Under the pieces are notes generated by a model. It was given only the letters and a program-made list of their open reading frames with translations. It was not told the DNA's origin and made no database searches. A stretch of 64,000 nucleotides of DNA, taken from contig CP053175.1 of assembly GCA_014607495.2 (NCBI GenBank), forward strand, positions 8,940,770 through 9,004,769. The letters run 5' to 3'. Position 1 is the first letter of the stretch, and each line of letters starts with the position of its first letter. The stretch comes from Carposina sasakii. Lineage: Eukaryota; Arthropoda; Insecta; Lepidoptera; Carposinidae. Position numbers and translations under genes: made by a program. Positions 18,900-29,574 of the stretch are shown here, in pieces.

Positions 18900-20003
18900 A
18901 TGGGTACTTATCTACATTTTAATTTCATTAGAATAATGCATGAATGATTAATAAGTAGAAGAAAGATTTATTTTACAAATTATAATTAAAAAAAAAGGTT
19001 AAACAAATAAGAAAAAGAAAAAAATATATAAGAAGAGAAAGAAGATGAATAAAAAGAAAGTAAAAGATAAAAAAAATAAAGAAGAATACGATTACAAGCA
19101 ATAAAATTAAAAAAGTAAGAAAACGAAACAAAAAACAGAAAAGGAAATAGAAAAAAAAGAAGATTACAAATTATTGTCAATTTGATTTGATTTATGAATG
19201 AATAAAACTGATTTGCATCTTAACTAAATTTATTTATTTAATACACCAATACCTACCTAGTAGAATAAATTACAAACATACCATTATTTTATACTATTTT
19301 ATCAATTTTAGTTAATTTATTTCTTAATTAATTAATATTAGATGATAGTAATTATTTATCACAGTTAACTTAAAATTTAAATTAATGAAAATAATCAAAG
19401 TTCAATTCAATTAAATCTTTTCTTTTGTTTCACTATTCATGAATCGTGTGCATTTAACTTAACAGGTAGGTAACCTAATTCGTTATAATAAATTTTGTAA
19501 TATAGAACTATGATAAATCAGATAATAATAATTATTATGCTATTATTTTGAGCTTCTATGCACCTTAATTTCAATATTCACCACATTAAATCTTACAAAA
19601 TTATAATAATTGTAGGTTTACTCACGATAATTGTTATAAGTGGTGCAGTCATTACGACCTTTTCACTGTCTAAAGATGGTTTATACGACACGATGTATGT
19701 TAGCATTATAGATATTTGTGGATTTACGTCCTATAGTACGTATTTATAGACGGTGTAAAAGCCATTTTTATTAAAATTTTGGGTCGTAAATCCATCCTAT
19801 CTTCTAAACCATAAGGTCTACTTAAAATTAAGCTTCTTGATATTAAAGAGCACTTAAATGCAAGTAAATATCACCAATTCATTCGAATTTAACTCTATTG
19901 CAAAAAAAGTTATTTTCCAAAATTAAAAAAAAAAAACGTTTTTTCGCTCCCCTGTAAAGTTGCTATTTTGGCTTTTACGCCCTTTCTTCCCCGAAGTAGC
20001 GAA
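18900..20003 (+). other. 3' non-coding region of the unassigned transposon
   Basis: AT-rich, with a purine-rich low-complexity stretch (A/G only or nearly so, about 18985-19165). Variants of the terminal motif recur (GTGTAAAAGCCA near 19754) before the right terminal repeat (19969-20003). No gene seen. Confidence 0.55.
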
Positions 20004-20007
20004 TTAA

Positions 20008-22039
20008 GTTTTTCTGTTTGACTGTATTGTGAAACATTTTTGAATGCTGAATAAATAATTTCTTTCTTTCTTATACCTATGTCATCTGAATTTTAATAAC
20101 AGTGAGACCTTTCCATTCGTTAAGGGAGTGAACGCGCGCTGCGTTTCCAAACTGTAATTTTGTGCATGCGCTTAATAGATTATTGTTAAAATGTATTCAT
20201 ATATTTAATTTAAATTGTATTATAAAATAAGTATTTGTGCTGTAGATTCAATTTAAAAGTATTTACTTTGTTATTGTACGTAGTAGGAAGTACTACAGAC
20301 ATTTAAAGTTTAGTAACTTAATATCTTAAATTATTGTCTTGCTCTGTTATATTGTATTAAGAAATTACTATTATAAAGTAACGTAATAATTAATAACTGT
20401 ACCTATTTCTAATTAGTAAATAAGTGATGTAAAACCATAAAAGTATTGGTATTGTTTGGGACTGGGTACTGGGAAAGGTGCTATTGGTCACCTGAAATAT
20501 AGTAAGGGAATATTCTGAGTCTAACGACACATTCTCTGGGGGACCGCCATATAGCGAGGACTAAAGCTAAGTAGTACTTTATTACTATTAAAATTATAAA
20601 GATTGTATGTCTAATTGTTAGTATAATAATTGCAATGTAGTGTGTTCCAAATATCTTTGCTATTATGATGTGTGTCTAGCTATTTCTGTAGCTATCTCTT
20701 ATAAGGTTTATGTATGTTGAGTATACCCTATCATAGCATAATGCTCCTTTTATTAATGTGTAATTGCTTAATTGTATACCTGAATAATTACCAATTTCCC
20801 TTGTGAGTTTCTTTTCAGTTCTTCTCACAAAGGTGTAATCGAACTGTGTATATTTTCAGTAATATATAATGAGATATATGTTACTGATTTACTTGTTTTA
20901 TTCTAAATCCTGACCCAACTTATTAGCTTTGCCCCTTTGAAATAGAATAGAAAGGTAGTTTAGTACTTAGCCCACCAAGGATATTCAATCTTGACTAGAT
21001 AATATATATTTATACAAAGTGAAGTCGACCTTAGTCTATAATGCTCATATTTAAAAAAAATGTGAACCCCCGTCTAAAAATATCAGGAGCCGCCCCTGGT
21101 ACCTACCTACATGTTTCACTATACAGACTAGAAATCACCATGTACCTCCATGATCACATGTTTATTTTTCAAGATTAGGTAGGTACATATATGAACATTC
21201 TTAAGTTGTTTTGGAATTTTTCAATACTTACTATCTTAGAAAATTAAGTGTTACAGTTTACAGTCAGCACCACATCATACATATGAATATATAGCGTACC
21301 TTATAATATTAATTATTATTATTATTATATAAAGTCAATTGATTAAAGGCTATATTTTATAAAAGTAGCTATTATGACTCCTGCAATATTGTTCTGGGAG
21401 GTTGCGATGGTTGTATAAATAGCAGGGTAGAAACTAAATGGTGTCACTTTATTCTTGACTGTTGAGATTGTAAGACGATACTCTGCTCGATCTCTGTTCT
21501 ATTTAAAAACATTGCAACGATATAATCTATTTACGGCGAATCGGGTTTCTTGCTGCTTCTTTCCCCGAATGTTATATCGCCTGAAGCAGCTTTAACTGTA
21601 TAAGTGATAAATAAATAGTTCTACATAGCAACTGCGATGTTTGACTCCGCATCCTGAATATACTGCTGCGCCAACGAGTAATCATCGGTGACATAAGTCT
21701 GGGCGGCCTTTGTACACAGGCACACAAATGGATTGTATGAGATAATTGCCTAGGTACTATATGTATTTGCGTGGAATAGGTACCTAATCAGATTGAAATG
21801 CATTTCCGGAATAGGTACCTACTAGGTACTTACATCATAATATTTACCTGGCTAGCTGCTACTTCCTTACGCCCTGGTACTGGGAGGCAGGTAGGAAGAA
21901 AGAAACAGATTTTTTAAAATTTACCTAGAGCATACCTACATTAAGAATAATAATTGATCTTTATAATGTTCAGTCAGTGTATAAAGAACTTTGGTTGGTG
22001 TATGAATCCAAATACTTGGGTACATCATATATGCAGTAA
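20008..22039. other. No gene seen; weak LTR-like patch near 21400-21700
   Basis: The first 65 bases look like the 3' tail of the retroposon that hosts the big transposon. Around 21405 there is a TATA-like GTATAAATAGCAGGG, and near 21560-21600 GCTGCTTC and GAAGCAGC flank an ATATCGCC segment; this could be an old solo LTR, but no partner copy is in the window. An ATT-type microsatellite is at 21305-21330. Confidence 0.35.
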
Positions 22040-22044
22040 CCTAC

Positions 22045-22216
22045 TGGATCTTAGGGATAGATTTCATTGGATAATTATAATAAATCAAACTCGTTGTCGG
22101 AAATATCGATCGTGTAATCAGAAGAATGACAATGACATATAGTTTTTTATATTAGACAGCGGATGCCACGGAGGTCGGATTAACTAAATACAAAAAGGTT
22201 TTAACTGTCCGTGACA
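22045..22216 (-). repeat. 3' LTR of BEL element
   Basis: On the minus strand it starts TGTCACGGACAGTTAAAACC and ends CCTAAGATCCA. It matches the other LTR base for base in my reading. Confidence 0.93.
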
Positions 22217-22264
22217 TGCTCCCAGCCAAAATAAAAATAAAAATAGGTAATAAAGTCAATAAAA

Positions 22265-25200
22265 TTAATTATCAATTGGTAGCGGGCAAATAACATTAAA
22301 ACTTCGCGTAATAATTCCTCGCGCCGTCTGGATCTGGGCTACCCTCGTCACTCCATCGCGTCCGTGAGAGCAGCCGATGATTCGCCCCAGTCTCCAACGA
22401 CTAGGGGGGAGGCGCTCCTCCTTAATCAGCACCACTGTACCGACATCAAGGCTCTGGCCTTTGCAGGTTCTCCACTTGGTGCGTTCCTGAAGTAAACTAA
22501 TATAATCCCTGGACCACCTCCGCCAAAAATCCTGTTGGAGTTGTTGCAATAGTTGGTAGTGGTTCAGCCTTTTCGTAGGTATCATCGTATAGTCATAGTC
22601 GGGAATCGAATAAGGCGTCCTTCCAATCAGAAAGTGGCCTGGAGTATGACAAAATACCTCGTCGTTGTTTGAACTTGGTAGGGGGGATAAAGGTCGAGAA
22701 TTTAGGATGCCCTCTATTTGTACAAGTAAGGTATGGAATTCCTCTAAAGTCAATAAAGCTTGACCCAGGACACGTTTGAGATGGAATTTACATGACTTTA
22801 CTGCGCTTTCATGAAGACCCCCCATATGCGGAGTAATAGGTGGTAGAAATTTCCATTCTATCCCCTCAGTGGCACTAAAAGTAACCAAATCGCTAGAGAA
22901 GTTATTTAGAAATGAATACAGCTCTTTCAGCTCGTTGTTAGAGCCGTGAAATGTTGTACCATTGTCGCTCAATATTTGTTTAGGTTTCCCTCGTCTAGCA
23001 GTGAATCGGCGAAGAGCAGCAAGAAATGCAGCACTCTCCAACCCAGTCACTAACTCAATGTGAATAGCTTTGGTACACAAACAAACAAAAATTGAAATAT
23101 AAGCTTTATATGTTTTAAAACCACGACCTCTCCTGTCTCTAACCATAAACGGCCCAGCATAGTCAACCGCGGTATATAGGAAAGGTGATGCAGGTGTTAC
23201 CCTTGTCGAAGGTAACTGTCCCATGATAGGTGTAGTTGTCGTTGGTTTGGCCTTGAAGCACGTCACACATTTGTGAACTATTTGGTTAGCGAGACTCTTA
23301 CCGTAGGTCAGTAATTTATCCGCATGTATACCCCTCGTTAGGAGATCTGCCGGATTATCGGCTGAGGAAATCCAATGCCAATCATCGAAGTCAGTATGGC
23401 TTCGGATTTCGTTTACTCGATTTCTTATAAAAACATTCAATTTTTCGGAACATTGAGACTTTATCCACGCTAAAGTAACATTAGAATCCGACCAAAAGAA
23501 CTTACGCGTCAAGAGACATTTAAATGGGCTGTTTACCTTATTATATAAAGTCGTTAGTAAAACAGCAGATCGCAACTCAAGCCTCGGGATAGTCTCCTTC
23601 CGCGCTACTCTCGACTTAGAACATAATAAACGAGCCAATATGCGACCAGATCTATCTATAGAACGCATATATATAGCTGCTCCATAAGCACTCAAAGAAC
23701 TATCACAAAACCCGTGCAATTCTACGGTAACATAATCAGTAATAAGTACATGTCGTGGAATACTAAGAGAATTAAATAAGTAAAGCTTACTATAGAACAT
23801 AAACCATTCGTTGGATATATCGGATGGGAGTTCATCATCCCAATCAATTTTTAATCGCCATAATCTTTGAATAATTAACTTAGCTATAATTACAGTAGGA
23901 TTAAGATAACCTAGAGGGTCAAAAATCGCAGAAGACAATGATAATACCCGCCTTTTCGTCAGTTGGGTAGGCATTGGTTCCTTACCTAAGGAATACAATA
24001 AGTTATCGCTCTTGCTACACCAGGCCAGACCGAGCACCTTTTGAGGTTTATCTAGTGCACTAGGAATAATACTAGCCTGAGTGGCGGCAACAGTAGGTAC
24101 CCTTTCATTTATAGCCCTTAGTATCGCAGGTGAGTTAGATTCCCATTTTCGTAGGACAAAGTTAGCTCCTCGGAGGATCTGATCAACATGAAGTACTGTT
24201 TCTACTACTTGGTGCTCATCATCACCGCCGTAAAGAAAATCGTCCATATAAAAATCATTGACAAGTGCAGCAGCAGCCAATGGGAAGTCATGGCGACATT
24301 CGTTAGCTAACTGTAACAAACACCGCGTTGCCACGTATGGCGCACACTTTAATCCGAAGCTAAGGGTAGTTAGAGCATAAGTAGTTAAGGGTTCTGTAGG
24401 GCTTTCGCGCCAAAGAATACACTGAAGATATCGTTGCGCAGGTTCAATAAAAATCATTCGGTAAAAGTTTTTTATATCAGCGCTAACTATAAATCGGTTT
24501 TTTCTAAATCGTAATAAAATATTGATCAAGTTATCTTGCATCATGGTACCTTTATATTGGATATCGTTCAAGGATTTGCCTGTACTCGTTTTGTAAGAGG
24601 CATCCATGACCACCCTTAGAGGAGTGGTGATTTTATGTGGAGTAAGAACCGCATGGTGGGGTACATAATTACAGGGCTGCATTGAATCGAACTCTATCAT
24701 ATGCCCTGCGTTTTTAAACTCTCGCATAAAGTTTACATAATTTTGTTTGTATACGGGGTCGCGTTGAAACTTAGACTCTAAGGTTTTAAACCTTTTAAAA
24801 ACTACAGGTCTAGATTGCCCAAGTGCGGATGGTGACTCCTTGAGGGGAATCGATACCACGAAGCTACCGTCAGATGCCCTTTTGTGAGTAGCAAATACTT
24901 TCTCACACTGAGACATATCGTCATCTGATGGGATCGGTGTCTCTTTACTAGAATCACACATAAAAGACTTGGAATAACCGCTCATTACAAAATTGCATCG
25001 AATCTGTTTAGGTATAGAATTAATATTTATAGCACCTGATACCACCCAGCCTAAGCGTGTCCTTTGCAGTATAGGCAAGCCTTCGCCAAGCTTATGTTGA
25101 CCTATACAAAGGAGATGATAGAACTGTTCGGCCCCCAGAATTAAATCAATATTGCCTCCGACTAGGAATGACTCGTCTGCCAGTTGAAAACGTCGTGGTA

Positions 25201-26914
25201 TAGTCAGAGAACGGGGTAAGCCAGCGATGTAAGAGGGTACATTACATATATTCGGTACAATGAGGCAAGATAGATCGACAGTAAATGTGCCGTCCTTCGA
25301 TTGCAAAGTAAGGTTACATAAGTGTTTAATATTCGTAATATTTTCGTTAAAACCTATAACATCCATATTAATACGTTGTATGGGTAATAGCAGCTTGCGC
25401 ACTGCTGCCTCGGTAATGTAGTTAGCTTGTGAACCAGAATCAAGTAGTGCTCTAAATACACTTAATCTACCATTCGCGTCGGAGATCAAAACTTGAGCTG
25501 TCGATAGGATAATATTTTTATTCGGTAAAGCACCACACACTTGACCATCGGTTTGGTGCAATGTCGTATTCATTATTGGTTGGCTGGTACACAAGTTAAC
25601 TGTATGTGACTCTACATTAGCATTCGGTTCTAAAGTAGGATAGGTTGACATCGGCGTCTCGCTATTATTATTTGGTTGAGCTTGCAGGTGCAAGAGAGTA
25701 TGATGTTTACCCTTGCAGGTCCTACAGGCAGAAGCTCGGCAATTAGTTATCGCATGATTAGTCCCTAAGCAGTTGAAACAAATGGGCAGTTTCTTTACTA
25801 CACGAATGCGCGTCGGTACATTCAAGGCCAAAAACTTAGGACATTGAATAATATAATGATACTCACTACAATATGAGCATTGTCTACGATTAAAATTGGG
25901 CTTAGGTACCTTCGTAGTAGGTTGGACAGGAGACGTAGTGACAAGCGCGTTCCTAGAGGTGCTAACCGAGCCGTCTCCAATAGTGAACACATCTTGGAGG
26001 TCGGCTCGCGCCCGCAGGAATGCTTTAAATTGCTGTAAGGTAGGAAGTTCGTTAGTTAGGTTTGTTTTTTCCTCCCATTTACGCTGTACATTTTTATCGA
26101 GTCTAGAAACTAGAAAAAATATAACAAGTATATCCCAACCATCAGTACAAATCTCTTCAAATGATTTTAAAGTTCGCATATGCTTTGAAATGTTATCGGC
26201 GAAACTTCTCAAATGCTGAGCACTGTCCGGAACTGTTTCGTTTCTAAATAATGCTCGAAGGTGGTTATAAATCAAAACCTTAGGCTTATTGTACCTTTCG
26301 CATAACAATTGCCATGCGATCGTATAGCTTTCTTCGGTAAACTCTATCGAATTAATCACCTCCAGTGCAGCGCCCTTTAGACAACCTCGCAAATATTTGT
26401 ATTTTTGAATTGGTCTTAAGTTTGTCTGATTAACTAAAGCATCAAACGTGTCTCTGAACTCTAGCCACTGGCAGATATCCCCATTAAATTCTGGTAGAGA
26501 TATTTCCGGATATTTTATGCTATCGACCGGAGTCGGATGATCACTACCACGTGGGGCAACCTTTGAAGGCTCTCCATACTTTTTAACGAGGGATTTACCT
26601 AGCGAGACATTAGTAAAATAAGTATTTTCGAATATCTCCCTTTCGGTTAACTGACTATCTATATCTGAACTAATAGTCTCGATGCGATCTTGAATAGCCT
26701 CAAAATCTTTGTACAAATCGGAAATTTTATCTAGTCGCAACTCTAGATTTAATAGCTGCTCTGCCGTAACAGAATCAGATGGAAAGTCGGTAATAAATTT
26801 TTGATACAAAGTTAGTTTCCTTTTAGCAACGCCCCGTTGTTGTATTAATTGTTTCAGCTCTTTCTTGTAAAGTTTGGGCTGCTCGCAGTCTGATTCGGAA
26901 TCAGACATTGTCAT
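22265..26914 (-). CDS. BEL/Pao Gag-Pol polyprotein with an integrase deletion
   Basis: 1549 codons. In order: a coiled N terminus; a BEL-type Gag region (DUF1759-like, YKYLRGCLKGAALEVI near 175-190); zinc knuckles (CSYCSEYHYIIQC, CFNCLGTNHAITNC, CRTCKGKHH, about 345-410); an aspartic protease (LLDSGSQANYIT near 491); reverse transcriptase with YMDDFLYGG (near 890); RNase H; and an integrase with D in AVDYAGPF, D in LSDNGTTF and E in GLHESAVKS, then a DUF5641-type C terminus. Between LLTRGIHADKLLTYG and ANQIVHKCVTC (about 1193-1218) the usual segment of 100 or more residues, including the two zinc-binding histidines of integrase, is absent while the frame is kept. Length is below the family's usual 1700-1800. 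It is probably non-autonomous, perhaps moved by help in trans. Confidence 0.93.
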   Translation of the reverse strand: MTMSDSESDCEQPKLYKKELKQLIQQRGVAKRKLTLYQKFITDFPSDSVTAEQLLNLELRLDKISDLYKDFEAIQDRIETISSDIDSQLTEREIFENTYFTNVSLGKSLVKKYGEPSKVAPRGSDHPTPVDSIKYPEISLPEFNGDICQWLEFRDTFDALVNQTNLRPIQKYKYLRGCLKGAALEVINSIEFTEESYTIAWQLLCERYNKPKVLIYNHLRALFRNETVPDSAQHLRSFADNISKHMRTLKSFEEICTDGWDILVIFFLVSRLDKNVQRKWEEKTNLTNELPTLQQFKAFLRARADLQDVFTIGDGSVSTSRNALVTTSPVQPTTKVPKPNFNRRQCSYCSEYHYIIQCPKFLALNVPTRIRVVKKLPICFNCLGTNHAITNCRASACRTCKGKHHTLLHLQAQPNNNSETPMSTYPTLEPNANVESHTVNLCTSQPIMNTTLHQTDGQVCGALPNKNIILSTAQVLISDANGRLSVFRALLDSGSQANYITEAAVRKLLLPIQRINMDVIGFNENITNIKHLCNLTLQSKDGTFTVDLSCLIVPNICNVPSYIAGLPRSLTIPRRFQLADESFLVGGNIDLILGAEQFYHLLCIGQHKLGEGLPILQRTRLGWVVSGAININSIPKQIRCNFVMSGYSKSFMCDSSKETPIPSDDDMSQCEKVFATHKRASDGSFVVSIPLKESPSALGQSRPVVFKRFKTLESKFQRDPVYKQNYVNFMREFKNAGHMIEFDSMQPCNYVPHHAVLTPHKITTPLRVVMDASYKTSTGKSLNDIQYKGTMMQDNLINILLRFRKNRFIVSADIKNFYRMIFIEPAQRYLQCILWRESPTEPLTTYALTTLSFGLKCAPYVATRCLLQLANECRHDFPLAAAALVNDFYMDDFLYGGDDEHQVVETVLHVDQILRGANFVLRKWESNSPAILRAINERVPTVAATQASIIPSALDKPQKVLGLAWCSKSDNLLYSLGKEPMPTQLTKRRVLSLSSAIFDPLGYLNPTVIIAKLIIQRLWRLKIDWDDELPSDISNEWFMFYSKLYLFNSLSIPRHVLITDYVTVELHGFCDSSLSAYGAAIYMRSIDRSGRILARLLCSKSRVARKETIPRLELRSAVLLTTLYNKVNSPFKCLLTRKFFWSDSNVTLAWIKSQCSEKLNVFIRNRVNEIRSHTDFDDWHWISSADNPADLLTRGIHADKLLTYGKSLANQIVHKCVTCFKAKPTTTTPIMGQLPSTRVTPASPFLYTAVDYAGPFMVRDRRGRGFKTYKAYISIFVCLCTKAIHIELVTGLESAAFLAALRRFTARRGKPKQILSDNGTTFHGSNNELKELYSFLNNFSSDLVTFSATEGIEWKFLPPITPHMGGLHESAVKSCKFHLKRVLGQALLTLEEFHTLLVQIEGILNSRPLSPLPSSNNDEVFCHTPGHFLIGRTPYSIPDYDYTMIPTKRLNHYQLLQQLQQDFWRRWSRDYISLLQERTKWRTCKGQSLDVGTVVLIKEERLPPSRWRLGRIIGCSHGRDGVTRVAQIQTARGIITRSFNVICPLPIDN

Positions 26915-27273
26915 ATTCGGTAATAAGGAAACCTAACCAAGCTCAAACAACACTAGAAATTAGGTATAGAACTTACATGAATCCTCCAGCCACTCACGTG
27001 ATGGAAGTATCCCTTCGGCCGTCACTATGCTATGCAGGACTATGAAGAGCTCGGTAAATTGTCTAGTCTTTAGACTCGTTGACTCGTCGATATCCAAATC
27101 GTCTTCCTAAGATACTGAAAATAATAGGTAATGTTCGCCGTGCCGGGCCGTCGCCGAACCAAGAGATCTCGCTTGACTTCTTGTTAGCTTTTCTAAGTTT
27201 CTTTAGAAATACGACTGGCGCGGACTGATACTTTACGTGTTTCGTACTTATTAATAGTCGGGGTCACCAAAAA

Positions 27274-27445
27274 TGGATCTTAGGGATAGATTTCATTGGA
27301 TAATTATAATAAATCAAACTCGTTGTCGGAAATATCGATCGTGTAATCAGAAGAATGACAATGACATATAGTTTTTTATATTAGACAGCGGATGCCACGG
27401 AGGTCGGATTAACTAAATACAAAAAGGTTTTAACTGTCCGTGACA
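27274..27445 (-). repeat. 5' LTR of BEL element
   Basis: 172 bp, identical to the 3' LTR. It is followed outside by the CCTAC duplication and inside by the leader and primer site. Confidence 0.93.
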
Positions 27446-27450
27446 CCTAC

Positions 27451-28636
27451 CATATTGAAGCTGGTAAAATTCCATAGGAGGACACTTACCACACGTTATA
27501 AAATCAAACTCATGATGAAGGAACTGCTATTTTTAAGGTGAGATAAGTAGGTAGGTAGGTAATCATAATAACAAATACACATGTAAGTAGGTACAGGTAC
27601 CTACTAGATTGGCACATTTTTTACTGCTTGGCTTTGGATGAAAAACTGCTGTTCAATTTTATTGTCAAACACTCAGTTTAAATAAAATAATGTAAGTAAG
27701 TATTTAGAGGACTAATTACATCCAAATATAAGCATGTAAATGTTTAATGAAGACATGAGCATTTACTTTGACACAAAATGTGAATATTTGGAAGTACAAT
27801 ATCTGTGCGACCACACTACATGCCAATCCTAATATAATGATACTTACATAGGTAAATGATATGGGTTAGTTTCATATTATTAATTTTCATAGGTCACAAA
27901 GATCTCCTCCAACTCCTTCCGCTTCTGTCTTGACAACCTGATTTTGTCAGACCAACACTTTCTTTGCCTTTATATCCTGATTGTTACATCTTCTACTTTT
28001 GTTATTTTTCTAATGTTGGTTCTTAATAATTGGTAATAGCTAGCTACCTACCTTTTCTTATGTTAAAACTTTTCAAGTAAGTAAAGAAAACAGGACAAAT
28101 ACCTACTAGTAGTATATTCACCTAATAGTTCCTTTGAATGGTGAGAGCACTTTAAGAGCACCATTCAAAGGTAATTCTAAGAATGGTGCTAGTTACTATG
28201 TGCATGACTTTATTAGATGAAAAAGATCAGTCATGTTGATAGCTTATCGCCTCACGCGCGGTAGGATCTCATGTAGCTGATGTAGTAAGACCCGAGTCGG
28301 CACAGGATTCAAATCATTGATCCTAGATACATAATGTTGCTGCGTCAGTGGTGGCGACCGAGGAATAGACGCACGACACAAGTTACGAAATTGATAATTA
28401 GTTGCATGGACGTTTTAGTCACTGGCTCTTGTTATTAAGTCAATTACATCTTTAAATAAATCCTTGCTTATTATAACTTAACAGTTAAGTAAACAAATAA
28501 TCCTAACTCAGCTTATATTATTGTTAGATTTTCTTGACGAATCTTTCTCCTAACCTAAAAAACAATAGCAGACCAGAAGAGTAAACAAAGCAACGTGGAC
28601 GTTAAATGTCAAAAAAAAAATTATAGTAAATGTTGT
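27451..28636. other. No gene seen
   Basis: AT-rich non-coding sequence with a GTAGGTAGGTAGG run near 27550. A 13-bp perfect hairpin (CCTTTGAATGGTG at 28131 and its complement ending 28171) is present, but too short to call a miRNA gene. Confidence 0.45.
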
Positions 28637-28935
28637 CGCCCCACCGCAGTTGTTTCGAGGGTTCTTTAGCGGTGGGTTTTTCAGGAACCCTTAGTAGGTA
28701 GAGTCGAAAGTAGGACGCTGCTGGGCATCGACCCTACCAGCCATCCTACAAATAGTCATAAAAACCTTTGTTTAGTCCCCCAAGCGACAAAGCCCCAGCC
28801 GCATCTGGGGTGCACTGGTCGCGTAGGTTTAAACCATTCGGTTGTGCGCCTTCAGCGCACACCAAGTAGCCCGGTGAAGATGACAAAGCCCTTCAGGCTA
28901 TCATCAGATTATCATTAAAAAAAAAAAAAAAAAAA
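28637..28935 (+). mobile_element. Poly-A retroposon (5'-truncated LINE or SINE) with 11-bp duplication
   Basis: A GC-richer segment ends in 19 A (28917-28935) and is flanked by GTAAATGTTGT at 28626-28636 and again at 28936-28946. Those are marks of target-primed reverse transcription. No coding motif or tRNA-like promoter box is recognised, so the parent family is open; a truncated LINE 3' UTR is my first guess. Confidence 0.85.
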
Positions 28936-28946
28936 GTAAATGTTGT

Positions 28947-29574
28947 AGAAATAGTGACAATCACGCACAAAGCTAAGTATACTTTTACTTTTTGTATGGT
29001 ACAAACCGGAGCACAAAGTAATAACAAAGTGTACAATTGAACGTTGACTAGACACAGGATACTCAAATGAATGGACTTTCATGTCATTCATAATTGAACA
29101 CAAAGTACATCAGATTACAGTGATTGATTACCCTCTCTAGAGTATAATCATAGACTAGGGCTCGTGGACGATTTCGGAATGAAATATTTTTGTATACAGT
29201 TACATAGATTATTTAGTTATATACTGAGCAACTAGCGCCGACATTCGAAGAAACCTTTTGATGAAGAATCTTTCTTATTAAGTACCTACATTTCCTATTG
29301 TGCGTCGTGACTCGTGCTTCCTTAAAAGTAGCATGCCGGTACAACTGGTACTAGTTAGAAGATTTTCAATTTGTGAAAATATCAATACCAATTTCCATCC
29401 CCATGTACCAATTTGATTGTCGTTCACAAAACGAATAAAAAGTGACATGCCAGTTCTTGGCTGTATGAATTGGCTGCTGTCTTTGCCCTTACATTCATTT
29501 AAAAAAATAAAATGACGTTCCATCATCGTTTGATTACTTTGACAGGTTGTATGAATAAGTTTTTCGCTCCGCGA
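28947..29574. other. No gene seen
   Basis: Non-coding sequence with only short spurious frames on either strand; no repeats or RNA structure that I can support. Confidence 0.4.

Larger units (their letters stand above)
8535..20003 (+). mobile_element. Large terminal-inverted-repeat DNA transposon, unassigned superfamily
   Basis: Both ends carry the same 35-bp or longer inverted repeat, beginning TTCGCTACTTCGGGGAAG and running through GGGCGTAAAAGCC without a mismatch. The right flank is TTAA (20004-20007) and the left is ATAA (8531-8534), fitting a TTAA duplication with one mutation, although the repeat may extend two bases outward. Without the nested Ty3 element and Helitron the element is about 5.4 kb. 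It carries one two-exon gene (9227-9321 and 15974-18899). The motif GGCTTTTACGCCC, part of the terminal repeat, recurs inside at 8663 (variant), 8857, 15786 and 15879. I cannot place it in a named superfamily. Confidence 0.75.
22045..27445 (-). mobile_element. BEL/Pao LTR retrotransposon, 5401 bp, identical LTRs
   Basis: The two 172-bp LTRs (22045-22216, 27274-27445) read identical, and the perfect 5-bp duplication CCTAC flanks the element (22040-22044, 27446-27450), as expected for BEL/Pao. One uninterrupted minus-strand frame covers gag-pol. A primer-site candidate (GGTGACCCCGAC on the minus strand, near 27257-27268) lies just inside the 5' LTR. All marks indicate very recent insertion, yet pol lacks part of integrase. 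Confidence 0.95.

Noticed and set aside
18986..19180. 64-codon Phe-rich frame
   Set aside because: It reads the complement of a purine-rich low-complexity stretch.
21400..21700. Possible solo LTR with a TATA-like box
   Set aside because: No second copy, no TG...CA borders and no duplication could be fixed.
25896..26219. Plus-strand 107-codon frame
   Set aside because: It is antisense to the BEL polyprotein and has no motif.
28131..28171. Perfect 13-bp hairpin, considered as a miRNA precursor
   Set aside because: The stem is too short and there is no extended foldback.
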